From assembly GCF_002155965.1 (NCBI RefSeq), contig NZ_MUMH01000006.1, positions 1 through 64,000 of the forward strand: a DNA stretch of 64,000 bases, read 5' to 3'. A program made the translations under genes and the position numbers. Positions 47,336-56,497 of the stretch are shown here, piece by piece. The DNA comes from Allokutzneria sp. NRRL B-24872 (GTDB lineage: Bacteria > Actinomycetota > Actinomycetes > Mycobacteriales > Pseudonocardiaceae). The notes under the pieces are model-generated. The model was not told the DNA's origin and made no database searches. It was given only the letters and a program-made list of their open reading frames with translations. Numbering within the stretch: the stretch's first letter is position 1; every line of letters begins with the position of its first letter.

Positions 47336-50300
47336 TCAGCCCTTCAGGCCACCCAGGCCACCGACCAGGCCCGACACCATGGAGGTGTCGATGGTGTTCA
47401 GCGCCGGAGCGTCGAACGCGCGGCCCTTGGCACCCGGGGTGGGCAGCTGCGCGGCGGGCAGCTTGGGGAGCTGGCCGATCTGGCCGGTGGGCAGGACCTT
47501 GGTCAGGCCACCGGTCAGGCCACCCAGGTTGGGCAGCTGCGGCGTGGCGGAGCGAGCGGCACCACCGGTGGTGGGCAGCTTCGGCAGCGACGAGATGCTG
47601 GGCAGCTCGGCGGCCTTGAGCAGGCCCCCACCCAGCGCCTTGTCGGTCACCGGCAGCGAGAAGGCAGCGGCCTGGTCACCAGCGGAGACCGCGGTGGCGC
47701 GCTCGCCGTCGGCAACGGCCTCGCCGAGAACCTCGATCGGCAGGTCGAAGATCGCAGCCTCGCCCGCGACGGGGAGCAGGGCGTTGACGCCCGAGAGGCT
47801 GCCGCCCTCCTCGCCGCTGGTGGCAGCAGCGCCACCGGCGACCGTGGTCACCGCGTTGCTGCCGGTGCCGTCGGTCACGGCCAGGCCGGAGACCGCGTCA
47901 CCGACGACCTCACCGGCGACCGCGACCGGAACCTGGGCGATGACGCCCGAGACCGAGCCGTTGTCACCAGCGGTGACGTAGTCGCCACCGGCGACAGCCG
48001 CCGCGTCGCCAACGGCGAGCGCGTCGGAGGTGCCGCCGACCGAGCCGGCAACGCCGTCGGCCTGCACGACCGGGGCGAGCGGCGCGGTGATGATGTCGCC
48101 GCCGAGGAAGCTGGTCACGCCGTTGGTGGCGGTGGAGCCACCGGCCGCCGAGGAGGTCACGTTGTCCGCGACACCCGAGGTGTTGGCCACCAGGCCGACG
48201 CCGTCGCCGAAGATCTGGCCGGCGCCCGCGAGCGGCACGGAGGCAACGGTGCCGTTGGCGGTGCCGTGCACGCCGCTGGTCACGTTGTCGCCACCGGCGA
48301 CCGAGGAGGTGGTGTTGGTGGCGGTGCCGTCGTAGATGCCGCCGGCGCCGATGCCGTCGCCGAACGCCTGGACCGGCAGCGCGACCGGAACGTCGACGAT
48401 GTCGCCCGCGATGCCGCCGTTGTCACCAACGGTGGTGTTGTTGCCCGCGGTGGTCACCTCGGTGACGTTGTCCGCGGTGCCCTCGACGTTGTTGGTCAGG
48501 CCGAGGCCCGTGCCGAACAGCTGCACCGGGCCGGACACGCGGGGCACAACACCGTTGCCGGTGATGACGCCGTCGGTGCCGTCGGTGTCGACGTCGCCAC
48601 CAGCGGTGGAGGAGGTGGCGTTGGTGGCGTCGGCCTCGCCGACGACGATCCAGCCGAGGGAGTTGCCGAAGCCCTGGACGGGCAGGGCGACCGGGGCGTG
48701 CACCGCGTTGCCCGCGATGCCACCGTCGACGCCGTTGGCCTTGACGTCGTCACCAGCGGTGACCACGTCGGTGTTCTCGGCGACGGCCTCGGTGTGCGCG
48801 ATCCAGCCACCGGAGTTGCCGAACAGGCCGACCGGGCCCGCGACCGGCACGGACACGGCGTTGCCGCTGCCCAGCGCGTCGTCGTCGTCAGCGGAGACCT
48901 CGCCACCGGAGTGCGTGGTGGTGGTGTCGGTGCTGACGGCGTCGGAGTTGACGATCCAGCCCGGGGCGTTGCCGTCGACGTCGATCGGCAGCGCGATGGA
49001 GCCCTGCGCGGCGTCGCCGGAGATCAGCGAGTCGTTGCCGCGGGTGCCGACGAAGCCACCGGCACCGTGGGTGCCCTGGTCAGCGACCTGAGCGTCGGTG
49101 TTGGCGATCCAGCCACCGGAGTTGCCGGCCACCGAGGCGGGCAGCGCGACCGGGACGCTGGGCAGCAGGCCGGAGGCCAGCGAGTCGTCGCCCAGGGTGT
49201 AGCTGTTGCCACCGGCACCGGTGGTCGTCGTCTGCTCGTGGTACGAGTCGGCGTTGACGACCCAGCCAGCGGCGTTGCCGAGGACCTGCGCGGACGGGGC
49301 CAGCGGCACGTCCACGACGGAGCCGGAACCCAGGCTCTCGGAGCCGTTGGTGTGGGTGGTGCCAGCGGCCTCGGAGAAGGACTCGGTCGCGCTGTCGGAG
49401 TCGGTGTTCGCGCCGAGCGCGCCACCCGAGTTGCCGGACGCGACGGCGTCGGCCGAGATGGGCGCCTGAACGACGTTGCCGCCGAGCAGCGAGTCGAGGC
49501 CGTTGGTGTCGCGGTCACCGTTGGCGACGGCGGTCGCGGAGGTGGTGCCGTTGGTGTCGGAGGTGCCGACCAGCGCGCCGAGCGCGTTGTTGTTCAGCTC
49601 GACCGGCAGCCCGATGGGGGCGTGCGCGATGTTGCCGGAGACCGTGCCGTCCTCGCCGGTGCTGGCGGCGTCGCCGCTCACGTCGGCCGAGATGTCGGAC
49701 TGGTTGTTGGCCTCGGCGACACCGGCGAGACCGCCGATGGCGTTGCCCGAGCCCTGGATCGGCAGCGCGATGGCCGGCTTGATGACGTTGCCCGCCAGCG
49801 AGCCCTCTTCGCCGCTGGTGACGACGGAGCTGCCCGACTGCACGTCGGTGCTGGAGGTGTTCCAGGTGGTGGCCGAGCCGACCGCGGCGATCGCGTTGCC
49901 GGTCAGCTGCACCGGCACGACGCCGTCAACGTCGACGACGTTGCCCGCGAGGCCCTGGTGGGTCCCGTCGGTGACCATCACCTCGGGGTTGTTGTAGCTG
50001 TAGGACGACTCGTTCTCGACCTCGACGTTGCCGCCGGCCGCGATCGCGTTGCCGGACAGGTCGACCGGCACGATCAGGTCGGCGTCGACCTTGTTCGAGC
50101 GGAACGGGTCCTGAACGGTGCCGGACTCCTTGGCGGCCTTCTTGTTCGGGCCGTAGGCCTTCTTGTCGGCCTTCTTGGCCTCGGCACCCGCGTCGGCGCT
50201 GCCGCCGGGCAGGCCGCTCACCAGCGACGACACGTCGATGGTGATGTCCCGCTTGAAGCTGGGCAGGTCCATCTGACCAACGAGCGGCAGGCCCGCCGCG

Positions 50301-50464
50301 TTGTTGTCGATGTTGACCGGGATCGAGATCTTGCCGCCGAGCGGGGTGGTGGGGGCGTCAGGGTTGACCTGCGCCTCACCGGCCTGCGCGATACCGGCAC
50401 CGAGGATGAACATCCCACCGGTGAGGAGCGCAGCCTTCATGCCACGCTTCGCCCAGGAATGCAT
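47336..50464 (-). CDS. Exported 1042-residue protein built from about sixteen 51-residue repeats
   Basis: ATG 50464 follows AAGGAG. A signal peptide (HSWAKRGMKAALLTGGMFILGAGIAQA) leads to a short unique region rich in Lys/Ala near residue 110. From about 128 to 910 the chain repeats every 51 residues: GN-[AS]-x-G-W-I, a Thr/Asp/Gly-rich stretch, then VPVALPV. Adjacent units GNSGGWIANT, GNAPGWIVNS and GNSGGWIAHT start exactly 51 residues apart. The tail is Pro/Leu/Gly-rich (PKLPAAQLPTPG). The GN...VPV pattern recalls chaplin domains but lacks their cysteines. A beta-strand surface or fibre protein is likely. Function unknown. Confidence 0.8.
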   Translation of the reverse strand: MHSWAKRGMKAALLTGGMFILGAGIAQAGEAQVNPDAPTTPLGGKISIPVNIDNNAAGLPLVGQMDLPSFKRDITIDVSSLVSGLPGGSADAGAEAKKADKKAYGPNKKAAKESGTVQDPFRSNKVDADLIVPVDLSGNAIAAGGNVEVENESSYSYNNPEVMVTDGTHQGLAGNVVDVDGVVPVQLTGNAIAAVGSATTWNTSSTDVQSGSSVVTSGEEGSLAGNVIKPAIALPIQGSGNAIGGLAGVAEANNQSDISADVSGDAASTGEDGTVSGNIAHAPIGLPVELNNNALGALVGTSDTNGTTSATAVANGDRDTNGLDSLLGGNVVQAPISADAVASGNSGGALGANTDSDSATESFSEAAGTTHTNGSESLGSGSVVDVPLAPSAQVLGNAAGWVVNADSYHEQTTTTGAGGNSYTLGDDSLASGLLPSVPVALPASVAGNSGGWIANTDAQVADQGTHGAGGFVGTRGNDSLISGDAAQGSIALPIDVDGNAPGWIVNSDAVSTDTTTTHSGGEVSADDDDALGSGNAVSVPVAGPVGLFGNSGGWIAHTEAVAENTDVVTAGDDVKANGVDGGIAGNAVHAPVALPVQGFGNSLGWIVVGEADATNATSSTAGGDVDTDGTDGVITGNGVVPRVSGPVQLFGTGLGLTNNVEGTADNVTEVTTAGNNTTVGDNGGIAGDIVDVPVALPVQAFGDGIGAGGIYDGTATNTTSSVAGGDNVTSGVHGTANGTVASVPLAGAGQIFGDGVGLVANTSGVADNVTSSAAGGSTATNGVTSFLGGDIITAPLAPVVQADGVAGSVGGTSDALAVGDAAAVAGGDYVTAGDNGSVSGVIAQVPVAVAGEVVGDAVSGLAVTDGTGSNAVTTVAGGAAATSGEEGGSLSGVNALLPVAGEAAIFDLPIEVLGEAVADGERATAVSAGDQAAAFSLPVTDKALGGGLLKAAELPSISSLPKLPTTGGAARSATPQLPNLGGLTGGLTKVLPTGQIGQLPKLPAAQLPTPGAKGRAFDAPALNTIDTSMVSGLVGGLGGLKG
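47730..50080 (-). repeat. Imperfect 153-bp tandem coding repeats
   Basis: About sixteen units of 51 codons make up most of the repeat-protein gene. Several neighbouring units keep exactly 51 codons. Conservation is strongest at the GN-GW and VPVALPV segments. The unit boundaries given are approximate. Confidence 0.75.
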
Positions 50465-50689
50465 GTGGATCTCCTTCTGGTTGTCCCCTGAATTCGGGGG
50501 TTTTAGGCGGGTGGCTGGACGCTGTCGCGTCGGGGCAAACAGCCACCCATGTCTTGGGGGTGATGGGCGGATGCCCACCGGGCTGTTGGCGCGGCCACTG
50601 GCGAAGGAGAAGACGAGCGCTCACACGAGGCGTCAGAAGACTGACCCGGCGGCGCAGGCGTTCAACCTGTCGCTGGCCGCGCGGGGAAT

Positions 50690-51487
50690 TCAGTCAGGAG
50701 TGGTGCCGGGCTGCTTGGCAGTCGCGGCGGCCATGCGGTGGAGGGCAGCGGCGCTCAGCGCCTGTCCACGCACGACGAGGTTGTGAGCGGCGGAGAGGTA
50801 GCCGCCCACGTTGAAACCACCGGTACCGGGTCCGTCGTGCAGGCACGAGCAGGAACCACCGGGCATCTGCACGGGCGAGGACGGCAGCGGGTACCGCGGC
50901 GAATCGTCCTTGCTCGGCTGGGGGCGCTCGGTCTCACCGGCAGCGGGACCGTGGTTGACCACGACCGGCGGCAGGGCGACCGGGCTGTGACCGGCGTCGT
51001 TCTTCGCGGGCCCGCCGGTCTTGGGCGGGCCGACCGGGTCGGCCTGGGCCGTCCCGGCGTCCTGGGCGGCGGAGGCGGAGCGGGGCGAGCCCGCGCCGGT
51101 CAGCACCTTCTCCAGAACGGCGGAGGGAACGTCGATCAGGTTGTCGTGCTTGGGCTTGAGCAGCCCGGCCAGCCCCTCGACGGCGCCGTGCAGCGGGTCT
51201 GCGTCCTCCTGCGCGGCGAGGCTGCGAGCCTTGCTGGGCGCGGAGACGACCTGCTGGACAACGGCGGTCAGGGCGGAGCTGGCGGTGTCCGCGACCGGCT
51301 TGGCGGTGGCCTCGATCGAGTCGACGACACCCTCAAGAGGCGCGGACAGCAGCGGAGCTTCAGCGGCGGTGGCGGTGCCGGAGGCGACCAGCCAGCCGGT
51401 GGCAGCGGTACCGGCGACCAGGAGCGCACGGGTCAGCAGCCGACGCACTCGGCCACCCCCCGTGTTCGCGCTCTGGTTGCTGGTCAC
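50690..51487 (-). CDS. Exported protein of unknown function next to the repeat protein
   Basis: This 265-residue protein starts at GTG 51487 with a GGAGG site. It has a signal peptide (VRRLLTRALLVAGTAATGWLVASGTATAAEAP). A helical middle follows, then a Pro-rich stretch (VGPPKTGGPAKNDAGHSPVALPPVVV) and a C-terminal segment with two closely spaced cysteines (GGSCSCLHDGPGTGGFNVGGY). No known domain. It is on the same strand as the repeat protein 225 bases further on, and could belong with it at the cell surface. The upstream region is the most AT-rich of the window. Confidence 0.72.
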   Translation of the reverse strand: MTSNQSANTGGGRVRRLLTRALLVAGTAATGWLVASGTATAAEAPLLSAPLEGVVDSIEATAKPVADTASSALTAVVQQVVSAPSKARSLAAQEDADPLHGAVEGLAGLLKPKHDNLIDVPSAVLEKVLTGAGSPRSASAAQDAGTAQADPVGPPKTGGPAKNDAGHSPVALPPVVVNHGPAAGETERPQPSKDDSPRYPLPSSPVQMPGGSCSCLHDGPGTGGFNVGGYLSAAHNLVVRGQALSAAALHRMAAATAKQPGTTPD

Positions 51488-51714
51488 GTTCTGCCTCCGC
51501 TGAGTTCAGATCTTGGTGTCGTTGTCGACGAGCTGAACTCTGTCAGGCGCACAACGCCGAAAGCGAGTAGCGCCGCGCTTTATGCCACCATCGGGTTAAT
51601 GGACGAGTGTGGTCCAGATCACGAGCATTTCCAACGACCCCGAGCAACCCCATTTCGAATTCGCAGGTGATCAACATTGACCGAAGGCGGCATTTCGAAG
51701 CCTCGAAGATAAGT

Positions 51715-51738
51715 TGTCTAGAATAATCTCTCTAGACA
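51715..51738. promoter_or_regulatory. Inverted repeat in AT-rich gap upstream of the exported-protein gene
   Basis: TGTCTAGA (51715-51722) and TCTAGACA (51731-51738) are perfect complements separated by ATAATCTC. The element lies in a low-GC stretch between the ends of the 738-residue gene and the promoter side of the exported-protein gene. It could be an operator or a weak hairpin for the upstream gene. Confidence 0.5.
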
Positions 51739-51755
51739 TATTTCGAGGGTTTCGC

Positions 51756-53972
51756 TCAGTTCCGCTTCAGCACCCGCGTCGCACCGGCCGCGACCGTGGT
51801 CGCGAGCACCCAGCCGAGGGCGACCAGACCACCGGAAACCCACTGCGAGGTGCCCGTGTACGCCCACATGTTGTCCTGGCCGAGGTTGATGATCGGCAGC
51901 AGCAGATCGGCCGAGACCAGCCACGGGTTCCACTCCGGGTTCTGCCCGTCGTCCAGCCGGGACATCCGGTGGTCGTCGAACCACAGGCCGCCGGCCAGCC
52001 AGAACACCGCGATCCAGATCATCGCCAGCCAGGGCCGGTAGCCGTAGCCGACCGTGCACTCCTGGATCGCGCCCCAGAGCTTGCCCGCAAGGCCCAGCTC
52101 CCAGTGCCGCCTGCGCTGCTTCTCCAGCAGCACCCGCACCGCGCGCTCCTCGTGGCCGGAGCGCCGGTAGAAGGTGGCGAACAGGTCGTAGGGGCCGGGC
52201 GCGAAGTCCGGGATGACCCGGCGCAGCCACTTCACCCTGGTGCGGACGCTGACCTCGGGCGTCGCGGTGATCGCCTCGAACCGGAAGTCCTCGAGGTCGA
52301 CGCCGCCCGTTGAGGCCCACAGGAACTCGCCGTCGGTCACCGAGACGGCCGTCGCCCTGGTCAGGATCACGCGCCCGGCGGGCGGCTCGGCGAAGCGCAC
52401 CACCAGCTGCTGCGCGGAGAGCCCGTAGGCGTTCAGCGCGATCCGCGCCTCCTTGCTGCCCAGCACGGAGCCGGTGAAGCTGGCCATCTTGTGCACCTCG
52501 ACCAGGCGCACGCGGACGCCGCCGCTGGCCAGGAAGCCGTGCGTGCACAGGAGGTCCTTGCCGACCATGGCGACGCGCGCGTCCAGCGACGGCTTGAGCG
52601 AGCCGTCCGGGCGCAGGCGCGGTTTGGTCAGGTGCGCGCCCGTGCAGTCCAGGGTCGAGCCGATGTTGGCGTTCTGCAGCCGGATCGAGCCCGTCGCGCG
52701 GATGTGCCGGAGGAACAGGGTGCCGCCGACGTCCAAGCGGTCGGCGAACAGCGAGTCGATACCGGGCCCGTGCAGGTGCGCCCCGGAGAGGCTGGCGCTG
52801 CCGCGCACCTTCGCGTCGACGAGCCGGACCTGCCCGTAGGCGCACATCGGACCGTTGCGCTCACCGGCCGCCGCGTCGTCCTCACCGCCGACACCGCGCG
52901 CCTCCAGGTCTCCGCCGACCTCGATGCCGTCGGCGATGAACGCGAGCGGGACGCGCTGCACCGGCTTGGTGCCCTGTTCGTCGAGCCCCATGACCGACTC
53001 CTCCTCGCCGAGGCAGGAGCCGGAGAGCCGGAGGTAGCCGCCGATCGTCGCGTTCGGCACGCGCACGGAGCCGGAGGCCGTGAAGCCGTTGTCCATCTCC
53101 ACGTTGCCGTCGACGTGGATGCGGTCGGCGACGAGGGAGGCCGTCGTGTCGGCCATCCCGCGCGGCATCACCAGCACCTGGTGGTCCAGCGCCTGCGGGG
53201 TGCGCAGCCGCGCTCCGGAGAACACGGCGTCGCCGCCGATCCGCGCGCCGGCGAACACCACGCGGCCCTCGGTGGTGAACTGCCCGCCGTCGCGGTCGCA
53301 GAACAGGTTGCCCGCGACGACGACGCCGGAGGCCTCCAGCGCGTCGCCCTCCGGATTGGCCAGGTAGGCGCCGCCGAGGTGGATGCTGCCGCCGACGTTG
53401 GCCCCGCGCAGGCGGACCTCTCCGCTCGCGCGCATGGCCGTCGCCTGCAACGAGCCGGAGATGTTGAGGCGGGCGCCGAGCAGCGCGTGCCCCTGCGGAC
53501 TGCGCAGCACCGCTCCCGCCAACCGGACCGTGCCCTGCACCGCGCCGTCGGTGAGGTCGAGGCAGCCGTCGCAGGTGAACCCGGCCTCCAGCACCAGATC
53601 GCTGTCCACGCGGAGGTTCTTGCCGTTGAGTCCCGGCGTCCGCGATCCCGGCAGCCGCAGGCCCGCCAGCTGCGCCATCCGGACGTCGATCCGGTTGGTG
53701 AACACGCAGTTGGCGAGCTCGACGAGGTAGGAGACCTTGACCGACTCCAGGTTCAGCGTGCCGGTGACCCTGGCCCCGGACAGCCGCAGCGCGGGGACAC
53801 CGGCGATCTTGACCCGGTAGAGGTCGGTGAGCAGCGCGATCAGCACAGCGGCCCTGACCTGGCGATCGGTCTTGCCGGGGAGCGGGAGCGCGAGCCGGTC
53901 CCCCGTCCCGAACGCCCGGCACACCTCGCGTTCGGCCTCGGTCAGGTCCGAGGGTTTGACGTACTCGCCCAC
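51756..53972 (-). CDS. Beta-helix-like membrane protein, 738 residues
   Basis: The start is GTG 53972, behind GGAGG. No signal peptide. The bulk (about 60-560) is built of short repeating strands of the form (V/I)xGxL(x)LxGAxL, for example GGSIHLGGAYL, GGDAVFSGARL, GGYLRLSGSCL and GSASLSGAHLHG. This suggests a right-handed beta-helix like bactofilin or pentapeptide proteins. The last 120 residues contain two or three transmembrane segments (WLAMIWIAVFWLAGGLWF and SGGLVALGWVLATTVAAG). Streptomycete relatives carry the label membrane-associated oxidoreductase, with little support. No redox motif is seen. Function unknown. Confidence 0.75.
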   Translation of the reverse strand: MGEYVKPSDLTEAEREVCRAFGTGDRLALPLPGKTDRQVRAAVLIALLTDLYRVKIAGVPALRLSGARVTGTLNLESVKVSYLVELANCVFTNRIDVRMAQLAGLRLPGSRTPGLNGKNLRVDSDLVLEAGFTCDGCLDLTDGAVQGTVRLAGAVLRSPQGHALLGARLNISGSLQATAMRASGEVRLRGANVGGSIHLGGAYLANPEGDALEASGVVVAGNLFCDRDGGQFTTEGRVVFAGARIGGDAVFSGARLRTPQALDHQVLVMPRGMADTTASLVADRIHVDGNVEMDNGFTASGSVRVPNATIGGYLRLSGSCLGEEESVMGLDEQGTKPVQRVPLAFIADGIEVGGDLEARGVGGEDDAAAGERNGPMCAYGQVRLVDAKVRGSASLSGAHLHGPGIDSLFADRLDVGGTLFLRHIRATGSIRLQNANIGSTLDCTGAHLTKPRLRPDGSLKPSLDARVAMVGKDLLCTHGFLASGGVRVRLVEVHKMASFTGSVLGSKEARIALNAYGLSAQQLVVRFAEPPAGRVILTRATAVSVTDGEFLWASTGGVDLEDFRFEAITATPEVSVRTRVKWLRRVIPDFAPGPYDLFATFYRRSGHEERAVRVLLEKQRRRHWELGLAGKLWGAIQECTVGYGYRPWLAMIWIAVFWLAGGLWFDDHRMSRLDDGQNPEWNPWLVSADLLLPIINLGQDNMWAYTGTSQWVSGGLVALGWVLATTVAAGATRVLKRN

Positions 53973-54095
53973 GTGCTCCTCCGCCCCCTGCTGGTCCTGA
54001 TCGATCTCACCGGTTCGCGGCGCCGGTGGGAAGGGCGCACGACCAAGCCGTGATGAGCGGACGCGGCGGCGTGATTGGCACTACCGTCTTCACCC

Positions 54096-55226
54096 GTGAG
54101 CGCACCCAGGCAGATTGAACCGACTCCGATCCGTCGGGACGCCGACGAACCGATCCCCTACGGCATCAGGGTGAGTGCCGCGCTGGCGTGGCGGATGCTG
54201 GTGATCGCGGGTGCGCTCGTCGTGCTCGGCTACGTCGCCGCGTACTTCGCCACCGTGGTCATCCCGATCGCCGTCGCCCTGCTGCTGTCGGCGCTGATGG
54301 GCCCGGCGGTGAAGGCGCTGGTCCGCTGGCGGGTGCCGAAGTGGGCCGCGACGACCGTGGTCCTCGTCGGCGGGCTCGCGCTGGTCATCGGCGTGCTGAC
54401 GTCCGTGGTGACCGCGTTCATCGAGGGCGTCCCCGACCTCCAGAAGCAGGTGACGCAGAGCCTCGAGACGATCAGGGACTGGCTGATCAACGGGCCGCTG
54501 CACCTCAAGCAGGAGGACATCACCGGCTACATCAACCAGGCGATCGAGGCGCTGAAGGCGAACACCTCGGTGATCACCTCGGGCGCGCTGTCCACCGCGG
54601 CGACCGTCGGGGAGATCCTGACCGGCTTCCTGCTGGTGCTGTTCACACTGATCTTCTTCCTGCACGACGGCCAGGGCATCTGGCGCGGCCTGCTCAAGGC
54701 CGTCCCGACCCGCATCCGGAACCGCGTGGACGTCGCGGGCTCCAAGGGGTTCGACTCGCTGTCCGCCTACGTCAAGGCCACCGTGCTGGTCGCGGTCGTG
54801 GACGCCGTCGGCATCGGCATCGGCCTGATCGCGGTCGGCGTCCCGCTCGCGATCCCGCTGGCCGCACTGGTCTTCCTCGGCGCGTTCATCCCGATCGTCG
54901 GTGGTCTGCTCGCCGGCACGGTCGCGGTCCTGGTCGCCTTGGTGGCCAACGGCTTCGTGTCCGCGCTGATCGTGCTCGTGATCGTGATCGCGGTGATGCA
55001 GCTGGAGAGCCACGTGCTCCAGCCGCTGCTGCTGGGCAAGGCGGTGCAGCTGCACCCGCTCGCCGTCGTGGTGGCCATCGTCGGTGGCTTGGCGCTGGCC
55101 GGTCTGGTCGGCGCGCTGCTGTCGGTCCCGGTGCTGGCCGTGATCAGCGCCGCGATCCGTTCGCTGTCCAGTACGCGTGAATCGCCCGTCCTCGCCGAGA
55201 CGACGGAGCCCGCGACGCCCGACTAG
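54096..55226 (+). CDS. AI-2E/PerM-family transporter
   Basis: This predicted 376-residue membrane protein starts at GTG 54096, behind a TACCGT box (54082-54087) eight bases upstream. A longer frame opens at 54075. Seven or eight hydrophobic helices are visible, including the family's conserved later segments (VDAVGIGIGLIAVGVPLAIPLAALVFLGAFIPIVGGLLAG and VMQLESHVLQPLLLGKAVQLHPLAVVVAIVGG). The family is named for quorum-signal export, but members also carry Na/H exchange. The substrate is unknown. It overlaps the 3' end of the convergent GGDEF gene by four bases. Confidence 0.88.
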   Translation: MSAPRQIEPTPIRRDADEPIPYGIRVSAALAWRMLVIAGALVVLGYVAAYFATVVIPIAVALLLSALMGPAVKALVRWRVPKWAATTVVLVGGLALVIGVLTSVVTAFIEGVPDLQKQVTQSLETIRDWLINGPLHLKQEDITGYINQAIEALKANTSVITSGALSTAATVGEILTGFLLVLFTLIFFLHDGQGIWRGLLKAVPTRIRNRVDVAGSKGFDSLSAYVKATVLVAVVDAVGIGIGLIAVGVPLAIPLAALVFLGAFIPIVGGLLAGTVAVLVALVANGFVSALIVLVIVIAVMQLESHVLQPLLLGKAVQLHPLAVVVAIVGGLALAGLVGALLSVPVLAVISAAIRSLSSTRESPVLAETTEPATPD

Positions 55227-56425
55227 GCCAGGGTGACGAGGTTGCGGCCGGCGTTCTTGGCGCTCAGCAGCGCGGAGTCGGCCGCAACCATCAACGCGTC
55301 GATCTCGTGGCCGAAGCGGGCCGACGTGGCGACGCCGATGCTGATCGTCAAGCCGGTCAACAGGTGCGGGTGCCCGTCGGCCGCGGTGGTCGGCACGGCG
55401 AGGCGCGAGACCGCGAGCCGGATGCGCTCCGCCTGCCGTTCCGCCGCGACCGGGTCGGTGTTGGGCAGCAGGATGACGAACTCCTCACCGCCGAAGCGCC
55501 CCACCAGGTCCCTGCGCGGCACCTCGCTCTGCAACAGCTCGGAGACCGCGGCCAGCGCCGAGTCGCCCGCGAGGTGCCCGACCTCGTCGTTGACCCGCTT
55601 GAAGTGGTCGAGGTCCAGCAGCAGCACCGCGGCCGTCGTCTGCCTGGCCCGCGTCCTGATCAGCTCCGCGCGAGCCAGCCGGTTCCAGTGCGTCGCGTTC
55701 GTCAGGCCGGTCTTCGGGTCGCGCTGGGCGGAACGCCGCCACTGCGCGAGCTGGGTGGCCCGGCCGAGCATCACCATCGGCGGCACCAGCAGGATCACCG
55801 CGAGCGGGTTCGCCATCAGCACCATCGAGCTGAGCACGCCGGTGCACACGGCCACCACGCCGACACCGACGTCCAGCGGCTCACCGAAGACCTGGTTCGG
55901 CGGCGCCTGCGGTTTGCGGAGCCAGAAACCGACGCCCACCAGCAGCGCCCGCGTGCTGAGCAGCGTCCCGCCGACCATCAGCGAACCGAACAGGTTGTCC
56001 CCGTAGTGGTTCGGGCACGTGCCCGCCACCAGGCACGCGACGAAGGTGGCGACCGTCGTCGCGGATGTGGTGAACAGCCAGCGGTGCGGACCGGGGCGCT
56101 GCTCAAGGACTCCTTGCAGCACCGGGCCGATCATCAGCAGCACCACGAGGTTCTTCGGCAGCGTCAGCGCACCCGCCAACAGGTACGAGACGTGCACCGC
56201 CCACAGGCTCTGCGGCGACTCGGCGCGGAACGGGTCGCAGGCCGAGGTCATCACCACGACCAGCACGGAAGCTCCCGCGAGCGCGCCGAAGTCGCGGATC
56301 TCGTCCTCGGTGGGCAGCGGTCCGCCCAGCGACGTGGTCAGGAAGCCGACAACGGCGGCGGCGTAGACGAGGCACCAGTAGATCAGCGCCGGCTTTCGCA
56401 GGCTCAGCAACGGCCAATCGCGCAC
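55223..56425 (-). CDS. Membrane-bound GGDEF diguanylate cyclase
   Basis: This 400-residue protein starts at GTG 56425 with GGGGGAGG upstream. About six hydrophobic helices fill residues 10-230 (a MASE-like sensor region, unassigned). The GGDEF domain starts at DPKTGLTNATHWNRL with the active-site motif RFGGEEFVIL intact. An I-site RxxD seems absent (LLQSEVPRRDLVGRFGGEEF has RRD closer than usual). It converges on the AI-2E-type gene and is divergent from the histidine kinase operon. A second c-di-GMP enzyme in the window alongside the PAS-GGDEF protein. Confidence 0.88.
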   Translation of the reverse strand: MRDWPLLSLRKPALIYWCLVYAAAVVGFLTTSLGGPLPTEDEIRDFGALAGASVLVVVMTSACDPFRAESPQSLWAVHVSYLLAGALTLPKNLVVLLMIGPVLQGVLEQRPGPHRWLFTTSATTVATFVACLVAGTCPNHYGDNLFGSLMVGGTLLSTRALLVGVGFWLRKPQAPPNQVFGEPLDVGVGVVAVCTGVLSSMVLMANPLAVILLVPPMVMLGRATQLAQWRRSAQRDPKTGLTNATHWNRLARAELIRTRARQTTAAVLLLDLDHFKRVNDEVGHLAGDSALAAVSELLQSEVPRRDLVGRFGGEEFVILLPNTDPVAAERQAERIRLAVSRLAVPTTAADGHPHLLTGLTISIGVATSARFGHEIDALMVAADSALLSAKNAGRNLVTLA

Positions 56426-56497
56426 GCGGTCCTCCCCCGAGGCACATGCGGCAGGATGACCGGAGCCGACAGAGCCGCCTTCGGGAGGGGGACCGCA

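Noticed and set aside
47288-50491. A 1067-residue open frame on the plus strand through the repeat-protein region
   Set aside because: It is antisense to the exported repeat protein. Repeated codons with high GC leave the opposite frame open. It lacks a ribosome site and has implausible Arg/Gly/Asp-rich composition.
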